A DNA stretch of 34,802 nucleotides, from positions 1,289 through 36,090 of the forward strand of contig MEKX01000114.1 of the NCBI GenBank assembly GCA_001767075.1, given 5' to 3'. Shown piece by piece: positions 1 through 8,483 of the stretch (position 1 is the stretch's first letter; every line of letters begins with the position of its first letter). This DNA comes from Acidobacteria bacterium RIFCSPLOWO2_12_FULL_54_10 (GTDB taxonomy: Bacteria > Acidobacteriota > Terriglobia > 2-12-FULL-54-10). The position numbers and the translations under genes are program-made. The notes beneath the pieces were generated by a model. It had not been told where the DNA came from, ran no database searches, and saw only the letters and a list, made by a program, of their open reading frames with translations.

Positions 1-767
1 AAAGTGTCGGCAATGTACAGGTTTCCGGTTGCATCTATCGCCACGCTAGAACCAAACACATATATATTCAGGGAAGCACTCGTGGCAGGACCCCCATCTC
101 CGGAGAAACCCCTAACGCCATTGCCAGCCACTGTGGTAATAATCCCGACGGGATCGACTTTGCGGATGCGTGCGTTGCCGCCATCAGCAATGTAGAGGTT
201 GCCCGCCCCATCTGCCGCCACGCCGCCGGGTTCACGGAGTGAAGCGTTCGTGGCCTGGCCGCCATCGCCGGAAAAGCCCCTGACCCCATTTCCGGCCACG
301 GTTGAGATGAACCCAGTCGGGCTGACCTTGCGGATGCGATGGGTACCGAAGTCGCTGATGTAGAGGTTGCCGATCGAATCCACGGCGACACCGTTTGGGT
401 AACGCAGTGAGGCGCTGGCGGCTGGCCCCCCATCGCCGGAATACCCACTGATTCCGTTTCCCGCCACTACGGTGAGAACGCCTGTGGGAGAAATCTTTAC
501 AACGATGTGGTTATCGAAGTCAGGTGCGAACAGATTGCCAGCAGAGTCTACGGCTACCCCATGAAGCCCCCCCAACGGCGCGTCCACTGCCGGTTTGCCG
601 TCACCGCGAAACACCCAGGAGCCGCCTGCGACAGTGGTGATGATGCTGTTCGGAGTGATCCCCTGCGCCAGCGCACGGGTGGGGAGTAGGGAGTAAGGAA
701 TGGGGAGTAGCAAGAACAACAAAGCAGTAACTAGTGAAGAGTGATTAGTGATTAGCAAGCAGAACAT
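1..767 (-). CDS. NHL-repeat secreted protein, partial (runs off left edge)
   Basis: Open minus-strand frame, missing from the ORF track because it has no stop in the window. From ATG at 767 it reads MFCLLITNHSSLVTALLFLLLPIPYSLLPTRALAQGITPNSIITTVAGGSWVFRGDGKPA..., then repeated NGVAVDSIGNLYISDFGTHRIRKVSPTGFISTVAGNGVRGFSGDGGQAT-type units, typical of NHL beta-propellers. Confidence 0.82.
   Translation of the reverse strand, partial: MFCLLITNHSSLVTALLFLLLPIPYSLLPTRALAQGITPNSIITTVAGGSWVFRGDGKPAVDAPLGGLHGVAVDSAGNLFAPDFDNHIVVKISPTGVLTVVAGNGISGYSGDGGPAASASLRYPNGVAVDSIGNLYISDFGTHRIRKVSPTGFISTVAGNGVRGFSGDGGQATNASLREPGGVAADGAGNLYIADGGNARIRKVDPVGIITTVAGNGVRGFSGDGGPATSASLNIYVFGSSVAIDATGNLYIADT
682..709. 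repeat. Degenerate heptanucleotide tandem repeat
   Basis: gggagta-gggagta-aggaatg-gggagta, four units in 7-bp register. Confidence 0.75.
730..757. repeat. Degenerate heptanucleotide tandem repeat
   Basis: actagtg-aagagtg-attagtg-attagca in 7-bp register. Confidence 0.65.
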
Positions 768-790
768 CCGAGCCGCGACTGTAAGCGAGC

Positions 791-825
791 GGGGAGTGGG
801 GAGTATGGAATGCAGAATGGGGAGT
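791..825. repeat. Degenerate heptanucleotide tandem repeat
   Basis: ggggagt-ggggagt-atggaat-gcagaat-ggggagt in 7-bp register. Confidence 0.75.
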
Positions 826-973
826 CCGCGCATTCGTGTCTTTCTCTGATACGACTGGAATGCTGTCAGCAAGTGGGACAATTTTACGCAGGCGCGCTGT
901 CGCTGTCAACCGAGAGAACCGAGGGAACCGAACGTTCAGGCAGCATGGCGCGGCAGGGTTGTTAATCGGGGAG

Positions 974-1008
974 GAGACTGAAGTTAGAAGTCAGGAGTCA
1001 GAAGATAC
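974..1008. repeat. Degenerate heptanucleotide tandem repeat
   Basis: gagactg-aagttag-aagtcag-gagtcag-aagatac in 7-bp register. Confidence 0.6.
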
Positions 1009-1181
1009 ACAAACCGAGCCGGGATAGCCTGCTCTGAGAGATGTCGAAGGAGGATTACCCACGAGTAACGGCGTTTTGTTTACTAATCCTTTCTACAGTC
1101 GGGTAGTTGGACCTGGTTGTGGAAGTTTAGCCGGGGTAAAGTGGGACAAAGTGGGGATCGGGCAGAACGCTGATTCAAAAC

Positions 1182-1271
1182 TGGCGGTGAGGGTGGGATT
1201 CGAACCCACGGAACCCTTTCGAGTTCAACGGTTTTCGAGACCGCCCGATTCAACCACTCTCGCACCTCACC
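1182..1271 (-). tRNA. tRNA-Ser(CGA), CCA end encoded
   Basis: Reverse complement GGTGAGGTGCGAGAGTGGTTGAATCGGGCGGTCTCGAAAACCGTTGAACTCGAAAGGGTTCCGTGGGTTCGAATCCCACCCTCACCGCCA: 7-bp acceptor stem, anticodon loop CTCGAAA (CGA), long variable arm, GTTCGAATC T-loop, encoded CCA. Confidence 0.93.
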
Positions 1272-1277
1272 GCGTGG
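1229..1277. repeat. Putative att repeat, copy 1 (inside the complete tRNA-Ser)
   Basis: CGGTTTTCGAGACCGCCCGATTCAACCACTCTCGCACCTCACCGCGTGG; 48/49 match to 9149-9197 at a constant offset of 7920 bp. Confidence 0.85.
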
Positions 1278-1323
1278 TTACTTTTCAACAGATTAGCAGC
1301 ATTCCCCGCAGGTGTCCAACCGG

Positions 1324-1521
1324 TTATTGTGGGGGATTTTGTGGGGACCCCCGCCGACGCTCATACGCTTGGAACACCTGTTCAGCATTGAACCGCTCCA
1401 GCTTTTCCACCGCCGTCCGCTTATGCTCCGGTGTCGGATGCACATAGCGCATCGTTATGGAAATGTTGGAGTGCCCCATTAACTCCTTTCCAATGTCATG
1501 AGACCATAGACAGAAATCCAC
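1324..1521 (-). pseudogene. Truncated tyrosine recombinase/integrase C-terminus
   Basis: GKELMGHSNISITMRYVHPTPEHKRTAVEKLERFNAEQ matches the integrase C-terminal pattern xLGHSxxxxTxxYxH with the catalytic Tyr. The upstream catalytic domain is absent. Confidence 0.8.
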
Positions 1522-1566
1522 ATATGCTAAATGCCCGGCCTGAAGCGTTTCAGTTGACTTAAGTAT

Positions 1567-4500
1567 CTAGCGCTTGTCCTTGTGCATCGGCAGACTACGT
1601 CCTTTCCACACCGCGAAAATAGCCGGGTAAACCGTCAGCTCCAGAATCAATGAGGTGAAAACGCCGCCAATCATGGGCGCGGCGATGCGTTTCATAACAT
1701 CCGCTCCGGTTTCAGTAGACGCAGCCCACATAATGGGGAGCAAGCCAGCCAGGATGGTTGCCACGGTCATGATCTTGGGGCGCAGTCGCTTGACCGCTCC
1801 GTGGTGGATGGCTTTGTGCAAGTCTTGGCGGCTGGTTAATCGTCCTTCCTCTCGCCATTGCTTGTAAGCGAGTTCCAGATAGAGGAGCATGACGACACCG
1901 GTTTCCGCATCCAGTCCCGCCAAGGCGATTAGTCCTACCCAAACAGCAATGCTCATGTTGTAGTCCAGCCAATACAATAGCCACACGGCTCCTACCAAGG
2001 AAAATGGGACGGCCAGTAAAACCAGCAGAGGCTCTTTCCACGACCCAAAGTTGAAATACAGCAGTAAAAAGATTGCAAACAATGTGATCGGAACTATGTA
2101 ATACAAGCGTTCCTTCATTCGCAAAAGATATTGGTATTGCCCAGCCCATTCCAGGCGGTAGCCGGGCGGCAACTGCACCTGCTGTGCAACAGATTGCTGC
2201 GCACCGCGTACATATCCTTCGTAATCTTGCGCAATCGTATCAATAAAAACATATCCCACCAGTTGGCCATCCTCATCGCGAATGCTCGGAGCACCGCGAC
2301 TATAGGACAAGTCTGCCAACAGTGAAATCGGGACGTGCGCACCGGCAGGCGTGGGAACCAGTACGCGCTGCAACGTTGTGGGGTCCTGGCGAAATTCGCG
2401 AAGGTAGCGGACATTGATGGGATACCGTTCTCTGCCCTCGATGGTCTGGGAAATATTCATGCCGCCGATGGCCGTTTCGATGATGTCCTCCACGTCGCCG
2501 ACCGTCAAACCATATCGCCCTGCATCTTCTCTGCGCACATTGAAGTCGAGATAATACCCACCTGTGACTCGCTCTGCAAAAGCTGTCCTTGTGCCGGGCA
2601 CATTTCTAAGCGCCTCCTCCACCTGAATCCCGATTTTCTCAATCACCTTCAAATCCGGGCCGTAGACTTTGACTCCCAGGCTGCTGCGCATGCCGGTCAC
2701 CAGCATCTCCGTTCGCGTCTGCACCGGCATCCACCACACGGCTGGCATGCCGGGGATATTTAGTTTCGGGTGCATTTCTGCAATCAATTCATTCCAGGAC
2801 ATGGGACGTTCTTCCGGCCAGAAGCGTTGCAGTTGCTTCTTTAGAAATTCAGGCGCCCAGCGGGAATACCACTGTTCTTCCCGCACCTTGCGCCATTGTT
2901 CAGGGGGTTTCAGCAATACCACGGTTTCCACCATGCTCAGAGGAGCCATGTCGGTAGCGGATTCCGAGCGTCCAATTTTGCCGAAAACGTTCGACACCTC
3001 CGGGAATTGAGCCAGGATGCGGTCCTGGATTTGCAAAATCCTGGCAGCCTCCGTGATGGACATACCCGGAACGGCGGTCGGCATGTAAAGAATTGATCCC
3101 TCATTGAGCGGCGGCATGAACTCCGAACCGAGCCGGTAAAAAATAGGGACTGTAGATAGAACCAATGCAGCAGCCAGCACAATGACCGTCTTGGGGAATC
3201 TTAGGACCACATGCAACACAGGCTCATACAGAGCCGCGAAAAAACGGCTGATGGGGTGCCGCTCTTCGGAGCGAATGCGGCCTCGGATCAGCATGACTCC
3301 CAAGGCCGGGACCAAAGTGATCGAAAGCAAAGCGGCAAAAAACATCGAAAAGGTTTTGGTATAAGCGAGTGGCTTGAAGAGGCGCCCTTCCTGGGCTTGC
3401 AGCGTGAATACCGGAAGGAATGAAATGGTAATAATGAGAAGAGCAAAGAAAAGAGACTTCCCGACTTCCTGGAAAGAATGTACGAGTACGTCCGTCCGGC
3501 TCCCGGGGCGGCCTTGTGTTTCCCAAATCTCCAGTCTCTTGTGGGCGTTTTCGATGAGAATAATCGCTGCATCGACCATGGCGCCCATGGCAATTGCAAT
3601 TCCGCCCAGCGACATGATGTTGGCGGTGAGGCCCAGGTAGTACATGGGAAGGAAGGAGAGGATAACGGCAACTGGAAGGACGATAATGGGCACCAAAGCG
3701 CTTCGGAAGTGCAACAGGAACAGGATAATGACCAAGCTCACGGCGATCATTTCCTCGGTTAGCTTGCTGCGCAGGGTATCGATTGACCGGAGAATCAAAT
3801 CAGATCGGTCGTAGGTTGTAACAATCTTGACGCCGGGAGGCAAAGACGGTTCCACTTCTTTGAGCCGTTGCTGCACGCGGCGGATGACCTCCAGCGCATT
3901 TTCTCCATACCGCATCACGACAATTCCGCCAACCGTCTCACCCTTGCCGTTGAGTTCCGCCAGTCCGCGCCGAATATCCGGCCCAATTTCGACGTATCCC
4001 AAGTCGTCAATATGGATAGGGGTGCCGCGCTGGTCGGTGCCGACAGGAACCGTTTCCAGGTCCCGCACCGAGCGGACGTATCCCCGGCCCCGCACAAAGT
4101 ATTCGGTGGTGGAAAGTTCCAGGACGCGACCGCCCACGTCGTTGTTGCTGCGGCGGATTGCGTCGATCACCCGAGACAGAGGGATGTTGTAAGCCGCCAG
4201 CTTGTTGGGGTCGAGGTTTACCTGATATTGCTTGACGAATCCGCCCACGCTGGCCACTTCCGCTACACCCGGCACGGAGGCCAGCCAATAGCGAAGACTC
4301 CAGTCCTGGAAACTCCTCAGTTCTTGTAAATTGTTCTGTCCGGTTTCGTCCACCAAGGCGTACTCAAAAACCCATCCCACGCCAGTGGCGTCCGGCCCCA
4401 ACTCTGGATTCACTCCTTCAGGTAATTTGCCGCGCACTTGCTGCAAATACTCCAGCACCCGCGACCGAGCCCAATACATGTCGGTTCCGTCTTCGAAGAT

Positions 4501-4785
4501 GACGTAGACAAACGACATCCCGAAAATGGATTGGGCACGCACATATTGCACCTTCGGAGCGGAAATCAGCGAGGTGACGATTGGGTAACTGATCTGGTCT
4601 TCGATGAGGTCAGGGCTGCGGCCTTCCCATTCCGCCGTCACGATGACCTGAACATCGGAGAGGTCGGGAATAGCGTCCAGCGCAATGTTGCGAATTGCCC
4701 AGATACCAGCCGCGGTGGAGAAAAGAACGCCGACGATAACGATAAACTTGTGGCTCGCGCAATAAGCAATGATTCGCTCAATCAT
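1567..4785 (-). CDS. cusA: Heavy-metal RND efflux pump, CusA/CzcA family
   Basis: MIERIIAYCASHKFIVIVGVLF..., DALPDLSDVQVIV-like motif (DAIPDLSDVQVIV), GAMVDAAIILIENAHK, MPPLNEGSILYMPT, LRPKIMTVATILAGLLPIMW. ORF is open to 4809, but the start at 4785 overlaps the upstream stop (ATGA). Confidence 0.95.
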   Translation of the reverse strand: MIERIIAYCASHKFIVIVGVLFSTAAGIWAIRNIALDAIPDLSDVQVIVTAEWEGRSPDLIEDQISYPIVTSLISAPKVQYVRAQSIFGMSFVYVIFEDGTDMYWARSRVLEYLQQVRGKLPEGVNPELGPDATGVGWVFEYALVDETGQNNLQELRSFQDWSLRYWLASVPGVAEVASVGGFVKQYQVNLDPNKLAAYNIPLSRVIDAIRRSNNDVGGRVLELSTTEYFVRGRGYVRSVRDLETVPVGTDQRGTPIHIDDLGYVEIGPDIRRGLAELNGKGETVGGIVVMRYGENALEVIRRVQQRLKEVEPSLPPGVKIVTTYDRSDLILRSIDTLRSKLTEEMIAVSLVIILFLLHFRSALVPIIVLPVAVILSFLPMYYLGLTANIMSLGGIAIAMGAMVDAAIILIENAHKRLEIWETQGRPGSRTDVLVHSFQEVGKSLFFALLIITISFLPVFTLQAQEGRLFKPLAYTKTFSMFFAALLSITLVPALGVMLIRGRIRSEERHPISRFFAALYEPVLHVVLRFPKTVIVLAAALVLSTVPIFYRLGSEFMPPLNEGSILYMPTAVPGMSITEAARILQIQDRILAQFPEVSNVFGKIGRSESATDMAPLSMVETVVLLKPPEQWRKVREEQWYSRWAPEFLKKQLQRFWPEERPMSWNELIAEMHPKLNIPGMPAVWWMPVQTRTEMLVTGMRSSLGVKVYGPDLKVIEKIGIQVEEALRNVPGTRTAFAERVTGGYYLDFNVRREDAGRYGLTVGDVEDIIETAIGGMNISQTIEGRERYPINVRYLREFRQDPTTLQRVLVPTPAGAHVPISLLADLSYSRGAPSIRDEDGQLVGYVFIDTIAQDYEGYVRGAQQSVAQQVQLPPGYRLEWAGQYQYLLRMKERLYYIVPITLFAIFLLLYFNFGSWKEPLLVLLAVPFSLVGAVWLLYWLDYNMSIAVWVGLIALAGLDAETGVVMLLYLELAYKQWREEGRLTSRQDLHKAIHHGAVKRLRPKIMTVATILAGLLPIMWAASTETGADVMKRIAAPMIGGVFTSLILELTVYPAIFAVWKGRSLPMHKDKR

Positions 4786-5249
4786 GGCAGTTCCTTTCGC
4801 GGTGACCACCGGCCCTGGGGAGCGCCAAGCTCTTGCAGGCGTTGTTTCATTTCATTCAGGCATCCGACCTCACACTGATCCACCGGACGTTCAAACTCGT
4901 GCCGGTGAAGAATCTTTATGGGCAGCATCACGTCAGAACGATTGCCGCGTTTGGGAGCATAGCGAATAGCTACATCGTAAATCCCGATCCTGTAGGCTGA
5001 GGGACGCCCTTCTTCCGGAAGGATATATGCTGCGATTGTCTGCAACGCCGTGAAGACGCGCAGGCAATCTGCGCAACCCGGCGTGGGATGTTCGACGTGC
5101 GATTCATGGGTGCCGTAGAGTTCAAGCGAAAACCCGATCTGGCGCTTTTCGTGGCTTTCCACGGTGTACTCCGGCCAGACTTCCCAGCAGATCCGGAAGT
5201 GCTCGACTAGGCTTGCCATCAACCCTGCATCATTTTGTGCCCTTTCCAT
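4782..5249 (-). CDS. Conserved-looking soluble 155-aa protein with CxxC and CxxxC motifs, coupled to cusA
   Basis: MERAQNDAGLMASLVEHFRICWEVWPEY...TPGCADCLRVF...DQCEVGCLNEM...; stop TGA overlaps the cusA ATG as ATGA at 4782-4785; no signal peptide or TM segment. Confidence 0.8.
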   Translation of the reverse strand: MERAQNDAGLMASLVEHFRICWEVWPEYTVESHEKRQIGFSLELYGTHESHVEHPTPGCADCLRVFTALQTIAAYILPEEGRPSAYRIGIYDVAIRYAPKRGNRSDVMLPIKILHRHEFERPVDQCEVGCLNEMKQRLQELGAPQGRWSPRKELP

Positions 5250-5286
5250 GAGAGCCTCCTTTTTCCCGATTCCCGGTCGCCCCTGC

Positions 5287-7068
5287 TCAACGAGCGAGGA
5301 GAGTCGTTCGCACCGTACCGGTCAATTGCCCTCCCTTTTTGATCGTGATCGTTGTCTGCCAGGAAAAAGCAGTGGGAATGTCAATTGCTCCTGAATACTG
5401 TCCTTGTCCAATCGGCCGGAGCGACGCGCTCACGGAAATCGGGGCCATGCTTCCCATTGCTGGCATGAATAGCGTGATCTCCACATCCGCGTCTGGCACC
5501 GGCGAACCCGTTGCATCCTTGACGAGAATTTGGACTGTGTTAGTTCCAACTCGCGCCTGTTTCGGCTCCACGATCTCCGCCGTTACTCCCGCAGGCTCAG
5601 ATGTTGCTGGCGATGGTTGCGTTCCGGTTGAAGTTGGTTGCTCGCGAGGCTGCCAGGCTGCAATCGCCCCTTGTACTTGACTCTCGGCGTCAACAAGGAA
5701 ATTGGCAGCAGATACCACGCGGTCACCACTGCGAAGTCCAGAAATCACCTCGTAAGCGTCCTCGATTTCCATGCCAAGGTGGACGGACCTGACTTCCATC
5801 TGTCCAGCCCCGCGATCGATAAACACTAAGTCCTGTTGCCCCGTGCGCAGGACGGTGTCTTTCGGGATCGTCAAGCGGGTTCCGAGTCCAATTTCCAACC
5901 TGAAGTCGGCGTACATTCCCGGCTTCAATCGCAGGTCCGGATTGGGAAATTCCAGGCGCACGCGCAGCGTCCGGGCTTCCAGATTCAGATGGGGATCGAT
6001 GTAAGTGATCAAACCACGGAAGACTTCGTTCGGGTAGGCTGGGACCGTTATTTCTGCCTTCTGGCCGGTTCGGATCAGGCTGATCTCGTTTTCGTAAATG
6101 TCCACATAGACCCACACGCTGCTGTGGTCCGCAATTGTGTAGAGATTCATTTCCGGCAGCACTCGTGTCTGAGGAAAAGCATTCCTTTCCATTACGTGGC
6201 CGCTAATAGGCGAGTAGATCGTGAGGGTGCGTTTTGCTGTCCGAGTCCGTTCCAACTCTTCGACCTGAGCGGCAGTGACATCCCAAAAATCAAGGCGGGC
6301 GCGAGCGGCCTCCACCAGCGTCTGCGCATACGATGCCGCCCGGGGAAAGGGATTCGCGGTATGCGCGAGCTGATCCCGTGCTTTTAAGGCCAGCAGGTAC
6401 TCTTCTTGTGCGGACACTAATTCGGGACTGTAGATAGCAAACAGCGGATCACCCTGATTGACGTGCTGCCAAGTAAAATCCACGAATATCTGCTCAATCC
6501 AGCCGCTCACTTTGGTGTGAATCTGGGCGATCCCGCGTTCGTCCAGTTCGACGCGACCGACGGTCCGTATGATCTTTGTTAGCGGGCGGCGGCGGGCTTC
6601 AGTGAACCGGACACCAATTAGCTGTTGGCGATCTAAACTAATGTTGAACTGGCTGCCTGGTCCCCCGCTCGAATCAACCATTGCCGCTGTCTGCGGGGCT
6701 GGAGGACTAACTCCGTGCGCTCCATGACCACCAGCGGGTGGCACTTCGCTCCGATCCGTGGATTCTTGGAGTACGGGGACCAAATCCATGCCGCAAATCG
6801 GGCATTTCCCTGCTTCGTCCGCCCGCACCCAGGGATGCATGGAGCAAGTCCAATACAGAATATTTCCTTCTTCATCCCGCACTGCAACCAGCTCATGCTC
6901 TGGTTCTTCGTACAGTCCAAGGGTCACCGCGATTCGCAGGGCTATCTCCTGTCCTGCATCAAACCAATAAACGCCAGCTCCCACCACTGTCAGCAAAAGC
7001 GCTGCGACCAGCAGGATGCCCTTTCGTGTTCGGTTGAATCTGGCGACTTCTATCCATTTCCTTTTCAT
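5287..7068 (-). CDS. cusB: CusB/CzcB-type periplasmic adaptor with N-terminal heavy-metal-binding domain and C-terminal FixH/YtkA-like domain
   Basis: YWTCSMHPWVRADEAGKCPICGMDLVPV motif; adaptor core VGRVELDERGIAQIHTKVSGWIEQIFVDF...; C-term VQILVKDATGSPVPDADVEITLFMPAMGSM. Confidence 0.9.
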   Translation of the reverse strand: MKRKWIEVARFNRTRKGILLVAALLLTVVGAGVYWFDAGQEIALRIAVTLGLYEEPEHELVAVRDEEGNILYWTCSMHPWVRADEAGKCPICGMDLVPVLQESTDRSEVPPAGGHGAHGVSPPAPQTAAMVDSSGGPGSQFNISLDRQQLIGVRFTEARRRPLTKIIRTVGRVELDERGIAQIHTKVSGWIEQIFVDFTWQHVNQGDPLFAIYSPELVSAQEEYLLALKARDQLAHTANPFPRAASYAQTLVEAARARLDFWDVTAAQVEELERTRTAKRTLTIYSPISGHVMERNAFPQTRVLPEMNLYTIADHSSVWVYVDIYENEISLIRTGQKAEITVPAYPNEVFRGLITYIDPHLNLEARTLRVRLEFPNPDLRLKPGMYADFRLEIGLGTRLTIPKDTVLRTGQQDLVFIDRGAGQMEVRSVHLGMEIEDAYEVISGLRSGDRVVSAANFLVDAESQVQGAIAAWQPREQPTSTGTQPSPATSEPAGVTAEIVEPKQARVGTNTVQILVKDATGSPVPDADVEITLFMPAMGSMAPISVSASLRPIGQGQYSGAIDIPTAFSWQTTITIKKGGQLTGTVRTTLLAR

Positions 7069-7081
7069 ACAGACCTCCCCC

Positions 7082-8422
7082 TTATCGGGTCAGCTCCTCG
7101 CCCACAAGAGGTTCTATGCGGGCCAGGGCTTTTTGGAATCGAGTCAAATATTCGTAGTACCGAATTTCGTCGTTGGACAATTGCATCAAGCTGGTGATCA
7201 TGGAAAGCGCATCCGCCCTTCCCACTCGATAACTGGCGGTTGTTGCTTCTAGCGTTAGTGTTTCCTGGGGGACAATGGCCTCTTCGAACAATCGCAGCAG
7301 CCGTTCGGTTGTTGTTGCCTCCAGGTAGGCATCCTTCAGTTCAAACTGCACCGAGGCGCGCAAACTTTCCAGTTGTTCTTTGGCCGCTGACAACCGCGCT
7401 CCGGCAGAATCGATTTCGTATTTCTGCTTCTTCTTAAAATAGAGGGGAATGCGAATGGTGCCTGCGACTTCCCAAATGTCCTTCATGCCCCCGCGATTGT
7501 GGTAGGCGAACATCACGCCGGCATCCGGCTTGCGCTCCTTTTCGGCAAGTGCCAGGGCGTACTGTCGCGCTTGGATCATCTCCTCTTGCTGGAGCAGCAT
7601 CGGAAACCGTTCCAATGCCAGATTTCGCAATTCCTCGAAATTGAATCGCAAGTCGGATTTTTCGAGCGGCGCTGGAGGCGGTAATTCCGATTCGGACGTC
7701 CGGTTCAGCAAGGATTTAATCTTGGCTTCAGTGGCAGCTTTGCTCTGCTCCGCCAACTCGATTTGTTCCTGCAATCGGGTTTGCTCTGTCTGGGCGCGCA
7801 ACACATCCGCTTGGGTAGCGTTTCCGACCCGATACTGCGAAGTCGCTGTCTCTTCAAACGATTCAAGCAAGGCCATGTTCTTGTGGAGCGTTTCGAGCGC
7901 GCGGAATTGATAAAACCATTCGTAGTAGGCGATTTTTAGATCACTCACAATGCGCAAGCGGACAGCGTCGTAATTCCGGGCTTCGGCATCGGCTTCCTTT
8001 GCAGCCATTTTTATTCGCAAATCCAGCTTTCCGAATAGCGGAAACTCCTGCTCTATCCCGATCGATACGCGGCTCATTTCATCTGCCCCCAAGCCAGCAA
8101 ACGGCCTAATATTGCCAGTACTCATCTGTCCGATGCTTGCGACAGGGTCCGGCAAGGCTCCGGCGGGAAGCACTTTCAGCCGCAAGGATTCCAATTCGTA
8201 AGCCGCAGCGCGCAGTTCCGGGTTTTGCTTTTCCGCCTCGGCAACTAATTCCTCAAGGGTGGTCCACTGATTGCTTGCTGCATTCATGCCGGTTTGCGAT
8301 TTGCCCGGCACGATCCAAGAACACAACAGGACAGCAATCAGGAAACCGCGATAATTTCTTGGTCGAACGATCATTTGGAAATTCCTCTCTATGCCTTCCA
8401 AAGAAGGCAACGTCACGGACAA
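7082..8422 (-). CDS. Outer-membrane efflux protein, TolC/CusC family
   Basis: Signal-like N-terminus; NPELRAAAYELESLR, QADVLRAQTEQTRLQEQIELAEQ, FELKDAYLEATTTERLLRLFEEAIVPQ; position in the efflux operon. Confidence 0.88.
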   Translation of the reverse strand: MSVTLPSLEGIERNFQMIVRPRNYRGFLIAVLLCSWIVPGKSQTGMNAASNQWTTLEELVAEAEKQNPELRAAAYELESLRLKVLPAGALPDPVASIGQMSTGNIRPFAGLGADEMSRVSIGIEQEFPLFGKLDLRIKMAAKEADAEARNYDAVRLRIVSDLKIAYYEWFYQFRALETLHKNMALLESFEETATSQYRVGNATQADVLRAQTEQTRLQEQIELAEQSKAATEAKIKSLLNRTSESELPPPAPLEKSDLRFNFEELRNLALERFPMLLQQEEMIQARQYALALAEKERKPDAGVMFAYHNRGGMKDIWEVAGTIRIPLYFKKKQKYEIDSAGARLSAAKEQLESLRASVQFELKDAYLEATTTERLLRLFEEAIVPQETLTLEATTASYRVGRADALSMITSLMQLSNDEIRYYEYLTRFQKALARIEPLVGEELTR

Positions 8423-8483
8423 ATGCTCATCGCATTAAATGTGCGAAGACACTACCCCCAACAATGTAAAAAAGAGGAAAGAA

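Noticed and set aside
1083-1265. ORF MREWLNRAVSKTVELERVPWVRIPPSPP and the similar 8928-9185 ORF
   Set aside because: Translation of tRNA-Ser sequence; the similarity of the two ORFs simply reflects the att duplication.
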